A DNA stretch of 64,000 bases. Origin: Leucocoprinus leucothites. Its lineage: Eukaryota > Basidiomycota > Agaricomycetes > Agaricales > Agaricaceae. The translations under genes were made by a program, and so were the position numbers. The stretch spans positions 2,790,001-2,854,000 of the forward strand of contig JAACJO010000004.1 in assembly GCA_013368445.1 (NCBI GenBank). The letters run 5' to 3'. Of this stretch, positions 49,139-60,201 are shown in pieces. The notes beneath the pieces were generated by a model. That model was not told where the DNA came from. It did no database searches and was given only the letters and a program-made list of their open reading frames with translations. Each line of letters starts with the position of its first letter. Position 1 is the first letter of the stretch.

Positions 49139-49721
49139 GACGGGGATTGTCTGGGTTTGGTACGAGTAATGAAACTAGCAGCTTGTTAATATAGGGGACC
49201 AAGGCTTTAGGGCGGCTAGAGCGACTGGCGATGTAAGCGTCTTGGGCAACAAAATGGATCCCGCGGGGTAGTATGCTCAATGAAAGCAGTGAGAAGAAGG
49301 CTAGTAACGACGGAGATGAGCGGGGGTCTGGAACGCAATCAGCAAGCAAGGTGCGGCTGTGACTCTAGGTTTACTGGAGGGTTAGTCAAACCTTGATTGC
49401 AAAGTATGATGCTCAGAACAATAACGCGAAATGATATCAAAGGAACTACCTTTGATAAGGATACATCTAGTCCGTAGAAGCCATACTACAATCACCTAAT
49501 ACAAATGCACGACACGTCTGTGAAAACCAAAACAAGTCTGTCCGAAAGTACAGGTTCAGCCAAGAAAATATGCGTGTAAGACAAGAAAAGTACAAGAGTC
49601 GTCGACGAAGGATTATGTGGGAATAGGTGGAGAGAGGAAAATAACAGACTCAAAGAAACAAATAGAAACGACAAAGTTCAACAAGACATACCAAAATCTG
49701 TCGCAGAGTACCATTTATGGA
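49139..49721. other. Stretch between RPA3-like-1 and B2
   Basis: Holds the promoter of RPA3-like-1 and the 3' end of B2. A minus open frame at 49119-49349 overlaps the RPA3-like start in another frame and has no motif. Confidence 0.4.
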
Positions 49722-52445
49722 CTACTCGCTCTCCTCTTCCTCCTCCTCACGTCGCATCTGAGGTGCAGCGCCTGCAACATCATCATCGCCAGGTTGAAAT
49801 GACGGTCGAACGTTCTGCTTGACAAGTATGTGGGGGGCGGGAGCTCGTGAATCACTCAACGGCCAGCGAGTAAAGCCATTTTTTGAAGGCTTCTTTGCCG
49901 AAGTAGGCCACATCTTATCAACCTCCGCCTTGGGCATCCAATTCCATTGAAATAGTCGTTTCTTGAACTCCGTACGGATTGTTTCAATAAGCTGTGGGTT
50001 GGCGCTGTTCTGCTCCAGCATCTGCATCCATTTCTGGTAATACGGGGACTGCCGATAGTTCTGGACCGACGTTGACGACCGATGACCGGCAGGAGGAAAG
50101 AGCCAGCGAAAGCTAGTCTCCCATTCCTCGGGCGATGCGTGCTTATACCAAACACCCCTGAATAGCTTGTGAAATCGAAGGTCCTTGTAGAGTTCTTCAC
50201 TACCGGACTGACGTTCAGGGTCGGTAAGTGTGAGATACGATGACTTTGTGGACCCGCGCGGATTAGGTGATTTTGAAGTGAGATCGGAGACGAACTGGCG
50301 CCAGAGAAGTGAGAGCTCAGTGTCAATACTCTCAGGCTCATCATCAGATTGTGGTGTGGGAGGTCTGTCCTCGACGTCCGAGGCATCATCGAAAGTTGGA
50401 GGTGGAAGCGTGTGTCCATCCCGGCCAAGAGTGAAGAGATCTGTCTCGGGGTTGCCGGTCATGTTAACATATTGAGGTAGCTTGCGTTTGTTAGTGGTGG
50501 AGCGAGTCTGGGCCACGACGGTTCGATCCACGAATCCTGCACTCTGATATTTTGCCTGCACTTGGTCGAGGTTCATCCCAAACCAAAACTGGAAGGACTT
50601 CAAGGGAAGAATAGGCCCCGAAAGACGCAGTCGAGGAGCCTCCCCAGGCACCATACGCCTGAAGAAAATACAGCCGAATGGATTATGAGCGACCCGGCGA
50701 AAGTTCTCAGCATGGATGGCTACAGGGTACGCTAGTTCTTCGTCGAGGGCCTGGCCTGCTTCAGTGAGCGGAAGCCCAGCGTCCATTAGATCCCTGGATG
50801 CAGGTCCATCATCGGGGCGAGCGTGCAAGCTATTTGCCAGCCAAACACACCCGGCGGTAAGGAGGAGGGTCTCAGGTTGAAAACGCATGTACGTGGGACC
50901 TCCAGCTTGGAGTGAAAGTACTTGACTGATTGCTAACAGGCGAATCAAGCGGAAGTCCCTAATTTATAAAATGAGAGACAGAAACTTGGATTGAGTAAGA
51001 TCACGTACCACCATTCCTGGCGTGAAAATGAGTATAGGGCGTCTTTGAAGACCTCGTGGTTGAACTCGGTGAGGACATTTGTGGCATGTGCCCAGGGGAC
51101 TCGGACCTCGAGCCTTGCATTGGATGAATTTTTCCCTTTCGCTTCTGAGTATATGTCGTAAAGAGCGCCAATGGTCGAGAGCGGGTGATTCTGACCCAGT
51201 GCGTCTTTGGCCCGTAAAAACTTCGCATGGTGTCCTCCTTCCTGGTTATACGTGACCGCCTTGTCTGTAGTATATGCTTGAATGTAGACAGCTTCAAACT
51301 CGCCAGTCGCTTGGCGCCCAGGCTCAATACGATAGCCGCTGACAGCAGCCAGGTGGCTAACCAGGTCCCTCGAATATTTGGACGACGAAAGGGTGGTGAT
51401 GCGTAAGGAATGCTCTCGAGGAATGCGAAGAGTCTCTTCGACGGTTTGACAATGGCCGGCAGTGGACCACTGGAGACAGTTGTTCTGTGAGCTGCTGATC
51501 TCGATGCCAATGTCGATGTACCAATCGCCAAAGAGATAGTGATTCGGAATGAGTTGGCAGTTTTTTACGAATTCGTTAAGGAAATAGTCCGCAGACCATG
51601 CGTCCACTGGATGGAAATTGGCATGCTTGACGCCGCGAATAGTGTGTAAAATTATGAAATCAGAGGCCCACTCCTTATCCACATCTTCAATGCGGATGTT
51701 CATAGCTAGCTCATCTCGAATCGCGTCCGCGAGAAGCCCGACAACTTCCTTCGGTATGATCTTGGTAGACCAAGCAGGTGGGCCTCTGGACTTGTTAGCT
51801 CGCAACTTCTCTGTTTCCAGAGTGGCTGGCCAATCAGAGGCAACGCGGTGGCCGAGAAGGGTGACAATGGCGGGTCGGAGTCCGTGTTCGTACCAAAATG
51901 CTCGTTTCTCCTCAGGGATGTACCAAGGCCGTTCATATTTCGAATGGTCGGGCGTCCAGAGTTTCGGGAAAGAGATATTCAAGTGGTGGCGGGTGCCGAA
52001 GCGTCCAAACTCGAAGTTGGGGATGTGGTGAAATGGAACGTCGTGATGGGTCTGAGTGAATGTCAGCTCTGCAGCTATCAGGGTAGAAGATAGAACCTAC
52101 GCCTTGATACATGATTGCATGCGTTATATGGATGGACGATTTGAGTGCGTAGAAATCATGTGGGACAGCCCAGACTGAAATCGGGGCGTCGACGAGAATT
52201 TTGCCAGAAATGCCGTGAGAGGAATCGATATCGCGTGATACAACAAGCCGCTCCTCGTCATCCAAGCCGTTCCGGTTGGCGTCGACGAACACCTGCAGCT
52301 TTTCGTTGTCTTCAGTGTATTCGCCCGTGAGGGTGACTTGAAGGAAGTCGGCCTGTTGGCCTCTATCATGAGCGGTCGTGCAACGATGATTAAAATCGGC
52401 GATGGAATGAGAGACAAGCGGGAAATTGGAGTACAGGTTGGCCAT
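49722..52445 (-). CDS. Family B protein, copy B2 (unknown function)
   Basis: The exons 52445-52101, 52051-51009 and 50958-49722 sum to 2625 nt, or 874 aa. Two introns match B1 introns 1 and 3 in place and phase; the B1 intron within the ARYYRDTAG region is absent here. Landmarks shared with B1 are LTGEY, VFVDANRNGLDDEE, HTIRGVK, YIDIGIE, QAYTTDKAV, HHAKFL, LEVRVP, ATNVL, SLHARPDDGPASRDLM, YVNMTG, SKSPNPRG, WYKHAS and LEQNSANP. The C-terminus is acidic (REEEEEESE). No known domain is recognised. It is divergent from SNF2-2 across 1.9 kb and apparently intact. The start is set by alignment with B1; an upstream ATG would add a hydrophobic stretch that B1 lacks. Confidence 0.82.
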
Positions 52446-52500
52446 ACGAATGCAGAGGGAGGTGCTGAGAAGGGTAGCTACAAGAATGGTCGATACACAG

Positions 52501-52508
52501 TATATATA
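52501..52508 (-). promoter_or_regulatory. TATA-like box upstream of B2
   Basis: TATATATA sits 56-63 nt before the B2 start codon at 52445, matching the position of the TATA box of B1. Confidence 0.45.
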
Positions 52509-53415
52509 TTGCGTACACTTAAACGCCATCATCATGCTCATACGCAAGCCATAGGGGAGTAGCACGAAGCTACGATGATCGGCGTATCAGACTCATCGGG
52601 CACGACGTCACAGGACTGCCAGATAGAACGCGGCTGGTAATAATAGTAAAAATAATCATAATCATTGTCATAATACGACGAAACAGATTTGACACATATC
52701 CGTGAACTGTAGATGATAAGAGAATCAAGGTGATACATGGATCAAGGAGGCGGCTGTAGCAGAGTGAGGATCCAGCAGCGAACCCTAGAACACAAGGACC
52801 ACAGTGTCAACACGACCACAAGCTAAAAGCGGGATGAATAGCTACCTTAATGACATTGCCCAGTCCAGCCTCCCGCACATTTACAGCGAAGCAAATCATG
52901 ATATCCGTCCATATGGCACCACGTTGACCAGCAATAGTCCCGGAAAACGAGGCCCGCAAAATCCAGATGGCAAGAGTTCGTTCCGGCTGGCGTGGATGAG
53001 ACGAATAGAAGCCGGTGAGGAGGCGATACTATCAATATTACGCGCGACCCAGCAGTGTTGATTACTATGAGAGTGGTGTGGATCATGAGAGAAGACGGCT
53101 GCACGTCCATGGTCTCAGTCTCCAGAAGCTACTAGAAACGCCGGCATAAAGTCAGGCGTTCCATGAAGACTGGATTTCACCGACTGTAAAGTCAGGTGAA
53201 GTCGGCGCAACGGCACGCTGTGGACAATATAGTCACACAGCGCGACGTGCGAACTAGGAGAAGCAGATCCAGGACAGAGCATGATGAACTGATGAGTGAA
53301 GGCGTCCAACGAGAGGGACGGAATTATCGTACGTGGCTCTCGGAGGTAATAGCCAAATAACACCAAATAAGCATATCCGTGTGCGAACCAATTCTTCTAG
53401 TCCAACTACATGATG

Positions 53416-53660
53416 CAGATAACCACGTTGTGTGACCGCATCGTCCACAGTGTGCTACTGCATGGATTCCCCCGCTATTCCCCCTGACGGTTACGTCGAG
53501 GGACTCCCACGTTGTGTGACCGCATCGTCCACAAGGCGCTACTGCATGGATCCCCCCTGACGGCTACGTCGAGGAAGATCCATCTCCTCTGACGGTTACA
53601 TCGAGGAAGATCCATCTCCTCTGACGGTTGCGTCGAGGAAGATCCATTTCCTCCTGACAG
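53416..53660 (+). repeat. Short tandem repeats
   Basis: A block CCACGTTGTGTGACCGCATC occurs at about 53423 and 53508. It is followed by three or four units of about 33 bp containing CTGACGGTTACATCGAGGAA (53540-53655). Confidence 0.75.
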
Positions 53661-54320
53661 TTCGAGCGTAAGACAGGCTCCACCCTGTCGAGACGTCTTG
53701 TCGGACGTAAACTGTCAAGTCTACCCGCAGCCAGCCTTTCCATCCGAGCCCTCCCATTTGTCGACGACGCAAATACTGCTCATGAATAGCACGTTCGTAC
53801 CCCTTGGAATTCTTCTTGCAGCTCACAGGATCATTCTATCAGTACCATCTTCTCCGACGTGCTGCTCCTATCAGCAACTCTGATGTTCCGACCTACTGGA
53901 GATGTTTGGAACCATTAAATCGATGATGTGAGTAGCCCCGTTCTGCTGTATTCTACTCGTTGGTTTCCTTACAGCGATTTCCTCAGGCCATCCGCAGTAC
54001 CACTGTCGCACATTAATTGCGCTTCGAAGTGATACAAGCCCGCTTTTCTAAGTACGAAACGTGAGCACAATTTGCTGGTCCCGTCTCAAGTTCTGAGCAT
54101 CATTCACATCATTTGGTCCACGCATAGTAACTCATCTCCGAGGATAGTATCATTTACGGCCGGAGAAGCCACCCTCATCTTATCGTGCGGAGCGTCTTGT
54201 AGTATCGTTTTGTCAACTACGCACTTAGAACATGACCACACCTTTTTCATATCCACGTTTGAGTATATCTAGAGAGAGGTCTGTTGGTACGCCTTCATCG
54301 TCTCTCTCTCACGTCCCAAA

Positions 54321-57300
54321 ATGCCTAGTCACACGGTTGGTTGTGCTCTCATGAGGCTCCATGCATTCGATGGCGCCCCCTGGCAATGGCCTGCCTGGCA
54401 AGAACGCACGGGCATTTATCACGGCTTATTTCCGGCCGACGACAAGCTGCTCCCAAAGGGCTGGACTCGCCAGAACGCTGTCGATGTTCATTCGTACTTT
54501 CAAAACTACTCGGCGCAGCCCTCTGAGGAAAAGAAGCAGCAGTATCAGTCAAAAACGCCGCACCCGGGTAAAGCAGTTTGGCACGAATTTATGAAGCGTA
54601 ACTGGCCTCGCTGGAACATCCATGACGCCGTTGTTGAAGAACTGAAGGAGTGGGACGTTCACCCGACCGCTATTTTGATCCGCGAACACAACGGAGAGGT
54701 GTCTCAATGGCCTCACGCGGATTCATACTCTGCTATCATTCTCAACACACTTGGTTTGAAGTTGTTCGGCGAGGAAGCCTTTCTCCCCAAAAGTGAAACG
54801 TTGCCACTATCGATTCGCAAAAACCTGTCAATATTCGTCCAAAGATCTTGGGACTCGATCCGTAAATCGGTCAAACAGTTGAAGACAAATGCAACAAAAG
54901 TAGAGGAGGAAGCTCGATCTTCATTCGCAGGTATTTCTGTCTTCGTCGACATCGTTTACATTATACTCATCCACGCGCAGTACTGGAATTAGGCAATCTC
55001 ACCCTGAAAAACGTCGGCAAAGCGATCCGCGATGTTGCCAAGTGGAAGGAAGTATCCGAGTTGTACAATACGGCCGAGAACATCAAAAAAGCGGAGGAGA
55101 TGTTGGGTGATCTACAAGTCATCATGGAGACGCTAGGGGCGCAGATTCCGAAAGAGAAACGCGTCGCACGAAAAGGTTTTTCCGGTAGTTATTCGAACTG
55201 GATTCTGGCTAATCTCTTATTCATTACTGTAACAGGGTCCTGCAAGGTTTCTACCAAGGCGTTACTGACTCTAGCGACTCAAGAGGACGTCACAGAATTA
55301 TTGAATATATATCACGATTACTTCGAGGCAAACGCTGAAGACGACGAGGAACAGCCCCTCGTCAACTCACCGCTAGTAGAGAAGCACCTCCACGAGGGCG
55401 ATTTCGGAATGGAAGACGAGGCCGCCATGTCTTCCGAGCTGCTTGCTCAGCGACTTGGTTTCCTGACTGGTCTTCCTCCTCAGTTTAATACCCACCGTCA
55501 CCGCGCCGGCATCTCGCCTTGGGACAGCCCCGAGACCTTCGCCCAGGAACCTATTCCGGCGGAATTGTCCCCACTTAACTTACACTGGCACCAACTCGCC
55601 GGTACTCACTCGATCATTCGAAGTATCTTTATTCAAGCAAAGGACGCCCAGCATACCAAGGGCGTCCTCGTCGCCGACAACGTTGGTCTCGGAAAAACGA
55701 CCCAAACGATCACGTTCATCGCTTTCCTCAATCAAGCCATCTACCTGCAATCAACTAATCGAGGCCCGCCACCAGTCCTCGGTCTGCCTGTTCTCCATTC
55801 TTGTCAACATGTACTAAAGTGTTTTTTTCTTTAGCCGAGAGACCATTCCTGGCAGGAGCGTCGAAAATTCCCTCACATCCGCATCTCATTATTTGTCCTG
55901 GGACTCTAGTCAAACAATGGGTCAGCGAGCTAAAGACCCTTATGCTCCCAAAAAAGGTAGATATCCTCATCTATGACAAGTCGAACGAGGGCGAGAAATT
56001 CTGGGGACCGTCGGGACCTATCAAGAGCTCCTTGCATCAGGCTCATAATATCGTCATCCTCGCTAGCCAATCCGTAAGCTCTTGTAACAATCATTTTCAT
56101 GCCTTGAAAATCGAATATTCCTATGCCCAGGTCCTTGCCAACGAATTCCGGGAGACGCACATGATTAGGAAACGCGGTAGAAATTCACGTCCATGGGATA
56201 TTCCACCGCAAAAGCCAAGGGGGTCACTCTCCAACACTTTGTTCGGCCAATGGTTTCTCACTATCACCATCGACGAAGCTCACCATATGCGGAACCTCGG
56301 CATCAAACATAGCGCTGCGTTGTGTGTGCTTGAGCGCACCACCATTCGACTGATAATGACGGCAACCCCCCTCCATACTGCCCCAAAGGTGAGACTCGCA
56401 TCTATCTTATGATATTCCGCATCCAGCTAATGCTTGCTATAGGACATATCCGCACTCGGGCGTCTGGTCGGCATCCCTCACTTCCTTGATGAAACCTCGT
56501 ATATCGAAGAGAAAGGTGACAATTCTCGGATGCGCAAGGCAAAAAAACTCGACGACGACGGCGAAGCACTCAAGGCTGAGCGGCTTCAGGTCGTCAGGAG
56601 ACTACAAACCCAAATTAAGGGTCATTTTCTACGTAGAACGACTGACAGTAAGGATTTCACCGGCGAACCACTCATACCTCTCCCACCCTATATTGTGTTC
56701 GTTGGTGTCCTCGACCTGACAACGCGCGAGATGGAAATTATCAAGGACCGGTCAGAGGCTGCAAAAGCAGCGTGAGTAGCCAGCCACCTTCTTTCGTATT
56801 TCTGTACTTCTGAACACGTCATTATTAAGGATAACGGCTGATTCAACGGCGCGCATCCATACCAAGGTTTGATCAAGCCAGTCAGGTATTTCTTATTGCT
56901 TACTGACCGTTTCCTTCCCAGCAATTCTACTTAGAATACAGGACGGCGGTTGGATATGCGAAAGAAGACCCGTCAGATACCTTCCCGACCTTCAAATCAC
57001 TGGACGAGTGGGAACAATCGAAGAGCACTAAGATGGACATTTGTGCGCGGGTCTGTGCCCATTATCTTACCCACGACGACGTCGAAGACGTGAAATTCGA
57101 AAACGGCCAAGCTGTCTTCCCCACAGTGACCATGGAACAGGGCAGAGACTATCCGCGCCAGCGCCGTATTATCATATATGCCGAATTTACTTCAATGGCT
57201 CCTCTCCTCCGTAACGTAATTTTCAGTGTTTCTAAGTGACTTATCATCATTCTGATTGATACGTCAGGTTCTTTATCTCTATGGTGTTAAGACTCTCGCA

Positions 57301-59413
57301 ATCAATGGCAAAATCTCCCTTGAGGAGCGCGATAAGCGGGTTAAAAGGCTCTACGACGCCAACGACGACTCACGGGTCCTGATATTTTCCAGTGTTGGAT
57401 CAGCCGGTCTTAATTTAGCTGCTGCGGATATCGTTATCTTCTTCGTAAGTTTTATATTCCCTTTTTCGTCTTAGAAATCCTTTGTACCAACTTCCTTAGG
57501 ACCAGCCATGGTCGTCTCAAGATGAATGCCAGATCATCGGGCGCGCTCACCGACAACCTCAGCAGAAGACTGTCAAAGTTATCTACTTACTCGCGAATGA
57601 CTCGGCAGACCTGCTTATGAACGCCATGGCAAGAAATAAACGTGATATGTTCGATGCATTTGTGAACAAAGAGCTCAGAGAAGGTAAAACAAGTGCATGA
57701 ACGCCTGATTGGCCTGGAACTAACGTCATACCTTCCCCCGTAGAACTACAAACCATCCTGGAAGGCCACGTTCCAGAATTACCCGAAGTGGATGATGAAG
57801 AACAACAGGCGGAGAGAGAAAAGGCGAAAAGCAAGAAGCCATCAAAACGCCGTCGCCGCCAGATCGTCATCGACGACGATGAACCCACTCCTCACAGCAA
57901 TGCAGAATCCAGCCCACGGCCTTTGGCGGGCGACGCAGTCAGCGATGTTCACATGAGTGACGCTGCACTGTCCACCGATGTCCCACCAGTGAGCGGTTAG
58001 TAAAGAGTTTCTATCCATAGAGCCACTATTGACGTATCAAGCTAGCGGATCCTAGTTCAGCGTCGGAGCATGAGATGGATATTGATATGGCGGAGCAGTC
58101 CTCGTTTTCCATCCGTAAGTCCATGAATTGCATGATGGAACGAATGTCTCATCAGTCACTTCAGAACTCGCGGAAGATAATATGGATATAGGTTCTTGTT
58201 TTCGACGTCCGATTACAAAGAGGGCAGAACAATAACAAAGTTCCTAGATACCAACCCCGAAGAAGAAGTTGTTGAACCGTGCAATTCGGAATGTGGGTAT
58301 TCGGCCCATGCATCCTGTTTCCCGCCTGAGTCGCTACTTACGTTGTATGCCTGGCAGTCGTCCTGGAACCAGGAAGTCCAGGAAGTCCAGGAAGTCCTAC
58401 TGGTAGTCCCCCTCACAAGAAGGCTAGAAAGGAATCTATTGAGAATAGGGCGCCCTTTCAAGGTAGCAAGTCGAACTCCAAGTATATGTCGGAAATATCT
58501 AACCAACCCACCTCTTCAGTTGAACGAGGGAGGAACGAATCGTCCACGACAACTGGAGCGGGTACGAGCAGTAGTAAGCAAACTCTGTTGTCGGTGACGT
58601 CCGGCTCTGACGTTTTACAAGTACGATCAAATCTGGCACTCGCTAACGCTACGACTATCTCTTCGACAGCTGCTATAAATCCCGCTCAGCAACAACTAGA
58701 GGAGACTATGTTGCAGCTGGCAGGCACCGGTGAGTAATCCTACTAATATATTTTTAATATATCTAAATTTTAGTTCAGTTGACCCAACGGTTTTGGCGCA
58801 AGTTCGTTCGTTGCTTGCTGGAAATATTAGCGCCATGCAAGATCAAACGTCTCCGACGGCAATTATGGGCCATTGTAAGTGCATGCTCCGTACGGTGGGT
58901 CCAGTTTCTAATGACAATACTCCAGCGCCTATCAATACCGCGCACCCTCCCACCGCCGTCAAACCAGAGAAGCAACCTACGAGGTCCAAGAAGGTGCCGC
59001 AGAAACCCGGTAAGTAAATTCTCTCTTGAATGACTTGTACTCCTCAAAACTACGCAGTCGCACGACCACCTATCCAAGCAGCACCACGACAATTCCTTGT
59101 ACCGTCCCAACAAGGTGTGTGTAGGCAATATGACTGAGACCTCTTGACTCACTTCTGACGAATAGTCCCACACCGGCAAGATACAGATTCGGGGACGAAT
59201 GCATCATCTTCTACAACCGCTTTGCCCTCATCCCAACCTCCGAGATCTCAGTCACTCTCCACTCTGCCGTCGTCATCAACGCCGCTTCCCGAACCCTCCT
59301 CATCGTCGCAGACACCTTCTCGCACTCCGAAGCTGCTCAATCAGGTTACCGTTCCGCCAAAGTCGGCGTTGACAGGAGTTCGTCCTCAGAAGTCTCAGCA
59401 GAGAAGGACTTAG
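54321..59413 (+). CDS. SNF2-family helicase-like ATPase, copy 2 (SNF2-2)
   Basis: Paralogue of SNF2-1. Exons are 54321-54930, 54981-55175, 55236-55781, 55835-56073, 56131-56388, 56443-56771, a 37-nt microexon 56830-56866, 56922-57215, 57268-57444, 57500-57683 and 57744-57995. Small low-complexity tail exons follow, ending at 59413. Exons of 195, 239, 258, 329, 37, 294, 177 and 184 nt are the same length in both copies. Motifs are I ADNVGLGKTTQT (about 55672), II TIDEAHHMRN (about 56266), III LIMTATPLHT, V LIFSSVGSAGLNLA and VI QIIGRAHRQPQ. The N-terminal domain opens WQWPAWQERTGIYHGLFP, as in copy 1. A basic segment (KSKKPSKRRRRQ) is a likely nuclear localisation signal, and the C-terminus VPPKSALTGVRPQK matches that of SNF2-1. 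The gene looks intact; family A gene A3 follows it on the same strand. Confidence 0.88.
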
Positions 59414-60201
59414 GTTTCTCGATTTCGCTTTCTTGTCAGCTTTCTTGAGTATGCTCGCTGCTTCCTCCCGGACCTCCGAAATTCCTACGTTAGATATTCA
59501 TCTTGGACCCGATTCGTTGAACAATTGTGACTTCCGATTGCTATGTTGTTGACGTGTTATGCTCTACGTGGACACTGTACTCTTTGATTTCCATTCATCT
59601 TTGCGCTCTCCTACGCTGTATCTGTTGCACCACTATTTCCATCACGATTCGCCCTGTTATGTTGACTGAAGAGAATAACATTCGAGAGAATGGCCACATA
59701 GAAGTCTGCTTGGCTCAGAAGATAAATGATGAAGCACGCTATCCAGATATCGACGTGATTATGCGTCTCCGACGTTTCGGGAGTTATTGTCTCTTTCCAA
59801 CCATGAGGTATTTCTCACACCCGAACACGAGGGGAAATAATCCGTTGCCTCACTCTATAACCTATATCTATAGCCCAATGTACGATTCCACGTTCGGTCT
59901 CAAAACGGTGTCTCGAGTGACCAATATTCGTCACCAGACGCCCGAAATATTTGTTGGTATTTGGTTATGTCACACCGCCTTGGTCGATGAACTCGACTTT
60001 AACCAAGTCTCCCATTAGCTCATTATCTTGTCGAAGGTTCGTCCTCAATTCACAAGTTCCTTGGGGCCTGATGCTTTGCTCGGCCTCACATGAAGTGATG
60101 TATCATCCTTCGTCCCGACGCTATTCCGCAGTGACTTTAAGTCCTCGGATTATTTTCGATTCTTCTGACAAGATGGCATGTTGACGGTACTTTGCAGGGA
60201 G
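59414..60201. other. SNF2-2/A3 intergenic region
   Basis: An open frame at 59527-60018 codes 163 codons without a recognised motif and has no counterpart upstream of A1 or A2; it is probably fortuitous. The A3 promoter must lie here. Confidence 0.35.

Larger units (their letters stand above)
52446..54320. other. Divergent intergenic region between B2 and SNF2-2
   Basis: Contains the two promoters and a repeat-rich middle (see 53416-53660). A few ORFs of 60-87 codons have no motif. Confidence 0.4.
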
